DNA from: Pantanalinema rosaneae
GTDB lineage: Bacteria; Cyanobacteriota; Cyanobacteriia; Leptolyngbyales; Leptolyngbyaceae
Reading direction: 5' to 3'
Length of the DNA: 64,000 bases
Assembly (NCBI RefSeq): GCF_050753385.1
Contig: NZ_JBLZFZ010000015.1
Location: forward strand, 1-64,000
Under the pieces are notes generated by a model that ran no database searches, was not told the DNA's origin, and worked only from the letters and a program-made list of their open reading frames with translations. Made by a program: the position numbers and the translations under genes. Each line of letters opens with the position of its first letter. Positions within the stretch are counted from its first letter, which is position 1. Of this stretch, positions 49,075-57,427 are shown one piece after another.

Positions 49075-51483
49075 CTAGAACAACTGGGGTAATAGGAAGC
49101 CTAAGACGATCGCCCCCAAGCCCAAAAATGCCGTCCAGAAGCGGTGGTAGCTATGTACCGTCCACTTGCGATCGCATTCCATGGTGGTGTAATCAATCCA
49201 GGGCATAATGCCCCGGCGGAACCAACCCACGACCCGGACTTGTTGATGCACAAACCCAGCTGCCTGAGTCATCCCAAACAGGAAGTTACCCAAGGGCCCC
49301 CACCGAGACGAGTAGCGCAGGTAAATCATCCCCGTCGGGTCTTGTAGCTTCAGGTCAGACCCAAAGGCGTAACCCGCGTCTCCCCGACCAATCACTTCCC
49401 CGGCTAGTTTCACCGCCCGACCTCGTAACGGACTGGCATAGGGATCCGACATCAGCGTTAACACATCCGTTTCCGGGGCGCGGCTGAAGTCAGGATACAT
49501 AAATACCATTTTCAGCAAAGTGCCAATCCCAAAGCAGATGAATGGCAGGGAAGCCAGGGGTCGCCAGTTTTTGGTCGAGGCAAATATCGCTATGCCGATC
49601 GCCAGACCCAAGACTAAGCCGATCGCATCTGCCCACAGCATCACAATATCCAAAGCAAAATTGCCATACAGCTTGTGCTTGTTCAACGATCGCCCTTCTC
49701 GGATCACCCGTCCCATCTCAAATTCCGTATCCAGTCCTAACTGTTCAGCGTAGCTACTGAGTGCCCGCACCCGCTTCCCGGTCAGAGGATGAGTCGAATT
49801 CAACTCCATCCACCATGCCCAGGGGTTAAACATATCCCAGAGAAATACTTTGCCCATCTTCTGGGGGTCGGCAGCAACCCGATAGGCAGTTCCCGTCAAG
49901 GCAGCCGATTTCGGATCCGCGATCCCTAATGCCCGTGTACCTTGCAGCACCTTACTCGGTTCCTGACTGCGCTTGCCTTCCTCTAATATGCCGTAAGCAA
50001 TTTTTACCAGCGATCGAGATAACCCATTCGGATTGCCCGTCACTTCCGCCGCAAAGTGATCTGCATAGTATTCGCGAGTGCGGGAGAGATATAACAGCAG
50101 ATATTCGCCCACAATATAGAACACATACGCCATGAGCGATGCCATCTGTGCCCCATTTCTGATCTGCTTGGACATCTCCCCATCCCCCAGAAAATCAACC
50201 ATCTCTCGGGCATAGACATAGAGTAGGTAGGTGATTTGCACCAGGGTTGCTGCCAGCGTCATGACAGCGAAATCCCAATGGACAATGTGCCCCAGTTCAT
50301 GGGCATAGACGGTGGCTATCTCGTCATCATCCAAATAAGTGAAAATTCCTTTACTCACCACTAACCGAGCGCTATTCGGCAAGGAACCATAGGTAAAGGC
50401 AGTCGGATTCTGGTCTTCAATAATGCCCAGCCGGGGTTCCTGAAGCTTTTTCTGCTGACACACTTCCCGGATGACTTTGGCGGCTTCGGGGCTGTAGCGC
50501 TGAATTTCGGAGAGGGTTGTCCAACGAGTGCCGTATAACCACCCCTGCACCAGATCCATGATCCACGGTGAGATAAAGAAAACTAACAGATTAAAGACGA
50601 TCGTAATCGCAACACCGATCACCAAACCTTGCGTAGGATTCTCCTTACCGACAATGAGTAACAGTGCCACCACTACCACCAGAATCATGCCACCCAAAAG
50701 GGACAGGGTAATCCCCGAGGCGAGTGATAGGCTAGCAGCGACCCCGCGCATCGTCAGTTTGACACCTTGCCGATGCGATCGCCCCGCCTTGGGTAACGAT
50801 CGTGGTTGGGCTGGCGGTTCTTCGGTAGAACCCTCAGCAGTAGCGGCTGCACTTGACTCCCCACCTGCCGTGGCTGTCTGTAAAGCTACCTCAGGAGCCA
50901 GGGTTTGCAGAAATTGTTTTGCCCAGGTCTGGACATATTCTTTGTCGTGGCTCAGTAATTGTTGGCAAAGCGCGATCGCCTCCGGTTTCTGCTCATTGCC
51001 CTTATAGGCTTTTACCAGCCACATCTGCGCCTGAGCATAGTCACCTTCACTCGGATCGGTGCCCCGACAATACGCCTCTAGCGCAGATACAGCTTCAGCA
51101 AATCGCTGCATCTTTAAGGCTTTATTGCCTTGCTGCAAGAATTCGCGGCTGGCTCCGGGGCTGAGGCGTTCGTAGGTTGGCTCGGGTGTCTCCGCAGGCG
51201 GTGGTTCTGTAGGGGTTGAGGTCAGCCGTGGCAAAATGCGCTCTGCCCATTCCCGCACCTGGGGGATAGAACTGGTTGCCATTTGATGACACAACGCGAT
51301 CGCCTGCGATACCTGCCCCTGCTCCTGGTAGGCTCGCACTAACCACATTTGCGCCTGAAAATAGTCTTTCGAGTTCGGGCTGGTTTGACGGCAAAACGCT
51401 TCTAGTCTCTGAATGGCTTCAGAGAAACGGTGTTGCTGAATTGCCTCAATCCCAGCTTGCAACAGATCCGGATGAGGAGGCAT
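49075..51483 (-). CDS. TPR-containing membrane M48 family metallopeptidase
   Basis: 802 residues. Two TPR-like blocks at the N-terminus (about 1-175: repeats of AIQRLEAFCR...QAQMWLV.AY). Membrane helices at about 235-300. Peptidase M48 domain with HELGH in TVYAHELGHIVHWDF (about residue 393) and the downstream TREYYADHFAAEVTG supplying the third zinc ligand. More membrane segments follow, then a C-terminal domain with SDPYASPLRGRAVKLAGEVIGRG. HtpX-like quality-control protease topology. The TPR front is an addition to the basic family. Confidence 0.9.
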   Translation of the reverse strand: MPPHPDLLQAGIEAIQQHRFSEAIQRLEAFCRQTSPNSKDYFQAQMWLVRAYQEQGQVSQAIALCHQMATSSIPQVREWAERILPRLTSTPTEPPPAETPEPTYERLSPGASREFLQQGNKALKMQRFAEAVSALEAYCRGTDPSEGDYAQAQMWLVKAYKGNEQKPEAIALCQQLLSHDKEYVQTWAKQFLQTLAPEVALQTATAGGESSAAATAEGSTEEPPAQPRSLPKAGRSHRQGVKLTMRGVAASLSLASGITLSLLGGMILVVVVALLLIVGKENPTQGLVIGVAITIVFNLLVFFISPWIMDLVQGWLYGTRWTTLSEIQRYSPEAAKVIREVCQQKKLQEPRLGIIEDQNPTAFTYGSLPNSARLVVSKGIFTYLDDDEIATVYAHELGHIVHWDFAVMTLAATLVQITYLLYVYAREMVDFLGDGEMSKQIRNGAQMASLMAYVFYIVGEYLLLYLSRTREYYADHFAAEVTGNPNGLSRSLVKIAYGILEEGKRSQEPSKVLQGTRALGIADPKSAALTGTAYRVAADPQKMGKVFLWDMFNPWAWWMELNSTHPLTGKRVRALSSYAEQLGLDTEFEMGRVIREGRSLNKHKLYGNFALDIVMLWADAIGLVLGLAIGIAIFASTKNWRPLASLPFICFGIGTLLKMVFMYPDFSRAPETDVLTLMSDPYASPLRGRAVKLAGEVIGRGDAGYAFGSDLKLQDPTGMIYLRYSSRWGPLGNFLFGMTQAAGFVHQQVRVVGWFRRGIMPWIDYTTMECDRKWTVHSYHRFWTAFLGLGAIVLGFLLPQLF

Positions 51484-51619
51484 GACAAAGATTCTCCTGA
51501 GTGATGAATGAAGCTAGGGGCACCCCTAGTCAGAGAATTCCCTAAGAAATCACTTCATCCATCAATTTCATCCCAAAAGAGGTTGACTCCGGAGAAACTC
51601 AATGATTTGCGAACAATGA

Positions 51620-51859
51620 TCACGTTCGCTGATACCGAGAACTGGAACCCGAGTAACGGTCTAATGGTGGCATCTGAACTTTATTTTGTGCCTCGCGGCA
51701 AATGGTTCCAGCCTTAAGTTCTTCATACAGTTGTTGTAATGCTTCCATGTCAGTAGATGTGTAGCCCCTGATGGCGAGAACCTGCCGAATTAATCCTTCA
51801 GATTCAACGCTGAGATATCCCGTTTGGAGGGCTGACTGTACAAGGGTGCGAATCATCAT
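51620..51859 (-). CDS. small protein, probable divergent paralogue of the 9366 and 62284 proteins
   Basis: 79 residues. The part MMIRTLVQSALQTGYLSVESEGLIRQVLA, then STDMEALQQLYEELKAGTI, follows the same layout as the proteins at 9366 and 62284 (LV..I..G.I/L, polar helix, LL, helix, L.AG). The C-terminal 22 residues are not shared, and the last VVD is missing. No clear ribosome-binding site. Moderately supported. Confidence 0.55.
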   Translation of the reverse strand: MMIRTLVQSALQTGYLSVESEGLIRQVLAIRGYTSTDMEALQQLYEELKAGTICREAQNKVQMPPLDRYSGSSSRYQRT

Positions 51860-52181
51860 GGCACCTGATGTCCCTGTTACGACGGTTGCCTTTACTATCA
51901 GCCATTTGGCGGAAATGCTGACTGACGGGGATCAGGGCTAGGCGTGATCTTTAATCTGGTTGCCAGTGATCTTAATCACATAGCATCGACATCCTTGAAG
52001 AGCAACCGATCTGACAAAGCAGGGATCAGCCTGGAATTCTTAATGCTTTCACCTTCAGATTTGTCGGTCATTCTAAAAATTCTGAGCTATTAATAGTCTG
52101 TGATTGCCGCCCGATCGCTGTAAAGGGTGACAAATCCCCGTTGAACAGCGACTTAGCGGCAGTGGAGTGTGAGGTGAGGAT
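51860..52181. other. intergenic region before the CapA-like gene
   Basis: About 320 bp with no gene and no recognised element; it must hold divergent promoters for the small minus-strand gene and the CapA-like gene. Confidence 0.5.
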
Positions 52182-54668
52182 ATGGTTCAGTCGGGCAGTC
52201 GTGTGAGGCATCCATCAGTTGTTGAATTAGCGCGAAGAGGAGACCAGCGAGCGATCGCCGCCTGGATCAACCGCTTGCTGTTGCCCTATGGTATGCGAGC
52301 GTACATTCGCCTGCCGCGACCGGGCTATCTCAAAATTTTGGTGGAATTTCAGTGGGATGGCAATCCAGAGGAGCTCTCGGAGCAGTGGCGGGATCATCTG
52401 ATCCGGTTTGTTTGTCACCATATTTGCCGGCTCAATTCCAGTTTGATCGAAGGAGTCCGCATTGCCGGACGGTTTGTGGGTGACTCCGACATTATTTGGG
52501 AGCGATCGATTCGGATTGTCACCCCTGCCAATCGCGCTCGGCGGCAACATCAACATCTGCGATCGCGGATTCGTAACGCCTCCAAACGTAAGACGCGGTT
52601 ACGCATGGTGCGGTCGTTTGTCACCAGTGGCCCCGCGATCGCCGCACTAATTATTGGGGGCATTTTAGGCTACGCCAAAGCCCCGATTCACCAAACTGGC
52701 GCGTCAGCCTCGTTAGATCCCCAACCCGATCAAGCGGTGATTCCGCCTCGACCGGATACTGTGCGGGCGGCCTTAGAAACCATCCCTGTGATCAAACATA
52801 ACCAGGTCGCTAATCCCAGCGATCCATCCGTCAGTCTCTTGTTCAGCGGCGATGTTACCCTATCCGATCACTTTGAAGAGGTGATTGGCAAGGACTATGA
52901 AAAAGTGTTCGCCAAGATGGACGAATATCGCAAAGCGGATTTAGCCATGGTGAATTTAGAAAATCCGCTAACACGCTCAACCCTGGCAATGCCCAATAAA
53001 CAATTTAATTTCAAAGCCGATCCAGAGGCAGTCAAAGTCTTAACTTCTGGTGGAGTAGACATCGTGACGATCGCCAATAACCACACTATGGATTATCAAG
53101 CAGACGGTTTGAAAGAAACGATGGATGTTTTAGATCAAGCGGGTATTCAACATATTGGGGCGGGTAATCACCTGCCAGAAGCCCGTCGTCCCGATATCTT
53201 TGATGTTAAGGGGCAGCGGATTGCCTATCTGGCGTACTACGGCGAAGAGTACGGTGCAGAAGCAAATAAAGCCGGAGTTAGCTCGATTAAGGAAGAACGC
53301 ATTGCCGAAGATATTCGCGCCATTCGGGATCAGGTGGATTGGATCGTTGTTAACTTCCACTGGGGTCAGGAATTAGCCGAACATCCGGCTGATTGGCAAA
53401 CCGAGCTGGGTCGCTTCACGATCGACCAGGGAGCGGATTTGATCGTGGGGCATCATCCCCATGTCCTCCAGGGAGCCGAAATTTACCGAGGACGACCGAT
53501 CGTTTACTCACTCGGCAATTTTATCTTTGGTGGTAACTCCCGCACTGATTACGATACCGCCGTTTTGAAGGTGGCACTGAAAGACAAACAAATGAAGGTA
53601 GAATTCCTGCCGGTCGAAGTCAAAAACTACCAACCCCAAGTCGTCCAGGGCGATCGCGGCAAGCAAATTCTGCAACATCTGGAACAGCTTTCTGCCAGCT
53701 TTAAGCAACCCATGAAATCAGCCATGGTGTTGGATGCACGCACCTTCCCTCCGGCTCCGGGTCAACCTCCTACCGCCACCTCCACGAGCCCAGGTGAGTC
53801 CAGCCTCCCGAGTTCGCCTGCGATCGATACTCCGGCGACAACAACACCCACTACGCCCACGCCATCTACCGGCTTCTCAGCCCCCGCCAATCCCAACTGG
53901 TTAGATACCCCATCCCTGCCGACCACCAGCCCACTGGAGCAATCGGCTCCCAATGGTGGCTCTACCGATACGATCGTACCGTCGGATCAGGCTCCCGATC
54001 CCAGCCATTTACCATTACCACCCGCCCCTGGGGCGACCACGGAGCAACCCGGCGTGGAATCCACTCCCATGCTGCCAACGGATAGCGATCAACCAGCGAG
54101 TACCACCTCCAGTAGTCCCGATCCAGCGACGACTCCCGTTCCCGCACCTGAACCCCAATTACCGGCCTTCGCCCAACCCAATAACGCTGATTCATTTACC
54201 AACTCGCCCAACCACACGCCGATCACCCACCCCACGCCAGATTCTAGCTCTAGTACACCCGACTCCGGCGCAACCGCTCCCACCTCCCAGATGTCACCCG
54301 ACAGCGAAACCGATCTCAGTGAACCCCAAGCCTTGGCTGGCCCCCAATTACCACCGCGATCGATGTTGCAACCTCATGCCGTTGCCCGGGTGAATTCCCT
54401 ACCCACACCAAGCCAAGCACCGACCCCAGCCATTTCTCTGGAAGCGGCGGTGCAGATGGGAGTCTCGACCTTCTATCCGGCGACCGCTTCCGTTGAGCAG
54501 GCGGCACCAGATCCTCGATCGGCAGTACGTCCTGCCCCATCCTCTCAACCGCAGCCGCAGCGACAGCCCAAAACCGTTGCCAGCGCCAAAGGTCGGCAGA
54601 CAGTCAAGCACACTGCGGGAGAAACCCTTTTCCCAGATGTGGCAATGCAAGGTAATCCCTGGTGGTGA
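52182..54668 (+). CDS. CapA-family metallophosphatase-like membrane protein with Pro-rich tail
   Basis: 828 residues. The N-terminal 140 residues include a basic domain with SSLIEGVRIAGRFVGDSDIIWER. A membrane helix is near 148-165 (GPAIAALIIGGILGYA). Then comes the CapA (poly-gamma-glutamate synthesis) phosphoesterase domain, about 205-510: SLLFSGDVTLSDHFEEV, AMVNLENPLT, TIANNHTMDYQADGL, VNFHWGQELAEHP and VGHHPHVLQGAEIYRG with the metal-binding histidines. The last 300 residues are a Pro/Ser/Thr-rich, low-complexity tail. CapA proteins help export polyglutamate or wall polymers; no capB/C genes are nearby. Confidence 0.85.
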   Translation: MVQSGSRVRHPSVVELARRGDQRAIAAWINRLLLPYGMRAYIRLPRPGYLKILVEFQWDGNPEELSEQWRDHLIRFVCHHICRLNSSLIEGVRIAGRFVGDSDIIWERSIRIVTPANRARRQHQHLRSRIRNASKRKTRLRMVRSFVTSGPAIAALIIGGILGYAKAPIHQTGASASLDPQPDQAVIPPRPDTVRAALETIPVIKHNQVANPSDPSVSLLFSGDVTLSDHFEEVIGKDYEKVFAKMDEYRKADLAMVNLENPLTRSTLAMPNKQFNFKADPEAVKVLTSGGVDIVTIANNHTMDYQADGLKETMDVLDQAGIQHIGAGNHLPEARRPDIFDVKGQRIAYLAYYGEEYGAEANKAGVSSIKEERIAEDIRAIRDQVDWIVVNFHWGQELAEHPADWQTELGRFTIDQGADLIVGHHPHVLQGAEIYRGRPIVYSLGNFIFGGNSRTDYDTAVLKVALKDKQMKVEFLPVEVKNYQPQVVQGDRGKQILQHLEQLSASFKQPMKSAMVLDARTFPPAPGQPPTATSTSPGESSLPSSPAIDTPATTTPTTPTPSTGFSAPANPNWLDTPSLPTTSPLEQSAPNGGSTDTIVPSDQAPDPSHLPLPPAPGATTEQPGVESTPMLPTDSDQPASTTSSSPDPATTPVPAPEPQLPAFAQPNNADSFTNSPNHTPITHPTPDSSSSTPDSGATAPTSQMSPDSETDLSEPQALAGPQLPPRSMLQPHAVARVNSLPTPSQAPTPAISLEAAVQMGVSTFYPATASVEQAAPDPRSAVRPAPSSQPQPQRQPKTVASAKGRQTVKHTAGETLFPDVAMQGNPWW

Positions 54669-54677
54669 GGTAACTGT

Positions 54678-55547
54678 ATGGCAACGATCGCAGTTGAACA
54701 ACGTCAATATCGCACTTATCTCCTGCACAATCAGGCAGGAGACTCCCGGTTGGAAGTTGTGCCAGAACGCGGTGGCATCATTACTCGCTGGCAGGTTCAG
54801 GGACAGGACTTGCTGTATCTGGATGCTGAACGGTTTACTCACCCCGAGTTAACGGTGCGGGGCGGCATTCCGATCCTGTTTCCCATTTGCGGCAACCTAC
54901 CCGATAACACGTATACCCACCAGGGACAATCCTATAGCTTGAAGCAACACGGCTTTGCCCGTGACTTACCCTGGAATGTCGTTGATCAAACGACCCACGA
55001 TCGTCTGAGTTTAACCTTGGAACTGAGTAGCACCCCACAAACTCAGACCGTTTATCCGTTTGATTTTCACCTGGCATTTACCTATATCCTGCACGCCAAT
55101 ACGCTAACGTTGCATCAACGCTATACCAACCAGTCGGATGTATCGATGCCCTTCGCGATCGGCTTTCATCCTTACTTCCAGGTACAGGATAAATCGACAT
55201 TACAGTTTCAGATTCCGGCTACCGAATTACTCGATCAGCGCACCAAAACAACCCATCCCTATGCCAGCAGATTTGATCTGGAGCAGGATGAGATCGATGT
55301 CGCCTTTACAGAACTCTCTAGCCAGGTCGCTAGCGTCACCGATCTTCAGCGATCGCTACGGTTAACCCTCCAGTCCAGTCCAGCGTTTTCCACCTTAGTG
55401 TTTTGGACAGTGAAGGGTAAAGATTTCTACTGTCTGGAACCCTGGACAGCACCGCGCAATGCTTTAAACACTGGAGAGCGGTTAATTCATTTACCACCGG
55501 GAGCGAGTTTAGAAACTCATGTAACTTGCACAGTTGATTTTATCTAA
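54678..55547 (+). CDS. aldose 1-epimerase family protein
   Basis: 289 residues, 9 bp after the CapA-like gene. Galactose-mutarotase-like fold: RGGIPILFPICGNLPDN, KQHGFARDLPWNVV, FAIGFHPYFQV and FYCLEPWTAPRNALNTG. The catalytic histidine in GFHPY and the glutamate in LEPWTAP are present. This clade resembles the glucose-6-phosphate 1-epimerase/YeaD-like group. It interconverts alpha and beta sugar anomers. Confidence 0.9.
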   Translation: MATIAVEQRQYRTYLLHNQAGDSRLEVVPERGGIITRWQVQGQDLLYLDAERFTHPELTVRGGIPILFPICGNLPDNTYTHQGQSYSLKQHGFARDLPWNVVDQTTHDRLSLTLELSSTPQTQTVYPFDFHLAFTYILHANTLTLHQRYTNQSDVSMPFAIGFHPYFQVQDKSTLQFQIPATELLDQRTKTTHPYASRFDLEQDEIDVAFTELSSQVASVTDLQRSLRLTLQSSPAFSTLVFWTVKGKDFYCLEPWTAPRNALNTGERLIHLPPGASLETHVTCTVDFI

Positions 55548-55562
55548 GGGTGCGGAGGGGTT

Positions 55563-55991
55563 ATGGGCAAGTTCTATATGCTATTAGGCGGGGCAGCTCT
55601 GGCGATCGCTTGGATTGGTAATCTTGCCTTCACCCCCCCCGGAAAAGGGTCGTTAGGCTTTTGTAACCGCAGCAATCGCGGCACCGTTCACATCACTCTA
55701 GCGTATCCCGGAGAACAGAATCGCTGGCAGACTCAGGGTTGGTTGACATTAAACAATGGGGAGTGCGGGACATTACTGGAAGGCGATTTATCGAACCGCT
55801 ATTACTACTATTACGCGGAAACCGATGGTCAGTATGCCTGGAGAGGCGTTCATAAATTTTGTGTTTCCAGCGAGAAGTTTACCTTCATCAATGCCGACAA
55901 ACAATGTGAAGGGGCAAAATCCCGCTGGGAGAACTTTTTTGAGTTAGACACTGGCAAAAATGCCGAGAATTTTGTCCTCAATCTGGAATAG
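55563..55991 (+). CDS. DUF1036 protein, exported
   Basis: 142 residues. The N-terminal hydrophobic stretch (MLLGGAALAIAWIGNLAF) looks like an uncleaved or cleaved signal segment. The DUF1036 core is LGFCNRSNRGTVHITLAYP, WLTLNNGECGTLLEGDL and YYYYAETDGQYAW. Function unknown. It lies 15 bp after the epimerase gene, so the three genes from 52182 may form an operon. Confidence 0.8.
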   Translation: MGKFYMLLGGAALAIAWIGNLAFTPPGKGSLGFCNRSNRGTVHITLAYPGEQNRWQTQGWLTLNNGECGTLLEGDLSNRYYYYYAETDGQYAWRGVHKFCVSSEKFTFINADKQCEGAKSRWENFFELDTGKNAENFVLNLE

Positions 55992-56013
55992 GAGACTATC
56001 CGCGCGATCGCTC

Positions 56014-56631
56014 TTACTTCGTCAACCGCCGACGCAGCCGTAACCCTAATCCCACTAGACCAAGTGAGACTAATCCCCCTGCCAACTCTGAAGGTTCTGG
56101 CACTGCGGCACAGGAAGCATCACCGTCACAGGGTTTGGGATCGGGAGGTGGGTCAGGTGGCTGGAACCAATAGGTGACAAAACCCACCAAATTTCCATTG
56201 AAATAGGCTTCCGGCGCAGAACCGTTATTACCAATCATAAATTCTGTGCCCAGCAAGAAAAAGCCTGGATTCGATCGGGGTGGCAGCACCAAAAAGCTTA
56301 ATCCATAGAGCTGACCATCTCGAAAATAAACTCCTGGAAAGGTAGGAAATTCTAACTCATCCTCAGCCGTGTAGGTTTTGTTTAAAAAGGTGAACAGGAG
56401 GGATAAATTACCGTAAGACGGCGTAATAATTTCATCGCCAATTCCAGTTAACACAGAGTCGTCATAGCGGAACTGACCATCGTATTGACCGACATATTCG
56501 CCGAGGGTGACATTCACCTCGAAGTTATAGGTAATTGTGGCAGCTTGAACAGGATTGGCATCCATGACTGGATTGAGCAAAACCGCTCCTGTAATAACTC
56601 CAATTAGGGTTTTAAGTGCAGCGTTAACCAT
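56014..56631 (-). CDS. PEP-CTERM sorting-domain protein
   Basis: 205 residues from ATG 56631, with a strong GAGGAGG just upstream. Signal peptide MVNAALKTLIGVITGAVLLN. A beta-rich body follows (YNFEVNVTLGEYVGQYDGQF). The C-terminus has AVPEPSELAGG, a hydrophobic helix (LVSLGLVGLGL) and a basic tail RLRRRLTK. This is the PEP-CTERM signal, processed by exosortase in species that have it. The exosortase gene is not in this window. Confidence 0.9.
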   Translation of the reverse strand: MVNAALKTLIGVITGAVLLNPVMDANPVQAATITYNFEVNVTLGEYVGQYDGQFRYDDSVLTGIGDEIITPSYGNLSLLFTFLNKTYTAEDELEFPTFPGVYFRDGQLYGLSFLVLPPRSNPGFFLLGTEFMIGNNGSAPEAYFNGNLVGFVTYWFQPPDPPPDPKPCDGDASCAAVPEPSELAGGLVSLGLVGLGLRLRRRLTK

Positions 56632-56758
56632 GACCTCCTCGTGGTCGGTGCTGAATGAACTGAAACAAATAAGCCGGGGCAAGCTGTAAATGTTCGCGGC
56701 AGCAGATAACCCTTTCATTTACAACACAGATATCCTGAGTATTTCAGGAAGAAGGTAA

Positions 56759-56903
56759 GAGGTTGTTTAAATCGTCAAATTAGTGACCCGAACTTTCTCC
56801 CTTTAGCCCGCCAATCCCGAAGGAAAGCAGACTCAAACTTCTCCAACATTGTGAGAAATTTAAGGGGCGAGTACGGTGGCGTTGACACTTTAAAAACATC
56901 CTC
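56759..56903. mobile_element. MITE-like element, copy 3 (145 bp), flanks TAA/TGA
   Basis: The left end is GAGGTTGTTTAAATCG and the right end read inward is GAGGATGTTTTTAAAGTGT. The flanks are TAA (56756-56758) and TGA (56904-56906): both TNA but not identical. The interior is more degenerate than in copies 1 and 2 (e.g. CTTTAGCCCGCCAATCCCG). No coding capacity. It lies in the divergent region between the PEP-CTERM gene and the second ABC exporter. Confidence 0.65.
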
Positions 56904-57427
56904 TGAGACAGTTATCAAAGGTAATTCACCATTCAGCGGTAGGAAAAACCGATTAAGGCAGAGATTTCGTTTACATTTTGGTCAGTCAGGAGAGCAGCCA
57001 ATAGACGCAGTAGCAGGTGTATGTAGACCACAGATAGAGGTTCACCTGTTCTAAAGTTTTTTTCCTATGTGAAGGCTATCGAATTTTTCAGTAGATGCCT
57101 AGGGCAATCAAAGCGTCTTTACTAAGACTGCATAAATCTAGACACAACCACAGCAACCCATTAAGCCAGGACGTAACCAGGCTAGAAAATGTTTCATAAC
57201 GCAACCATTCTATTTTATCCAATTAGATAATTTTCAACAGCCCTAGATCAATCCCGGCAATCAGCTACAACATCATCTGAAGCCTCCCTTGCCGATCCCC
57301 AACCGGGTCGTCAATCAACCAGGAAATTTGGCATCGCATGGTGTATTTGTAATACAATGCTACTTTTGTAGCACAATAAATTCTACAGCTACTCCACCTG
57401 TCATCACCCCTATTTCAGGGAGGGATC
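56904..57427. other. divergent intergenic region upstream of the second ABC exporter
   Basis: About 520 bp, no credible gene. The only element I can name is the pair of dyads at 57347-57376. Confidence 0.5.
57347..57376. promoter_or_regulatory. two operator-like dyads in front of the ABC exporter
   Basis: TTGTAATACAA (57347-57357) and TTGTAGCACAA (57366-57376) are two palindromes of the same form, TTGTnnnACAA, with centres 19 bp apart, about two helix turns. They lie 52 bp before the start codon at 57428. TACAAT (57353-57358) could serve as a -10 box, placing the second dyad over the transcription start, as a repressor site would be. Confidence 0.5.

Noticed and set aside
56851..57054. 67-codon plus-strand frame upstream of the second ABC exporter
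   Set aside because: It starts inside the third MITE-like element and has no family features.
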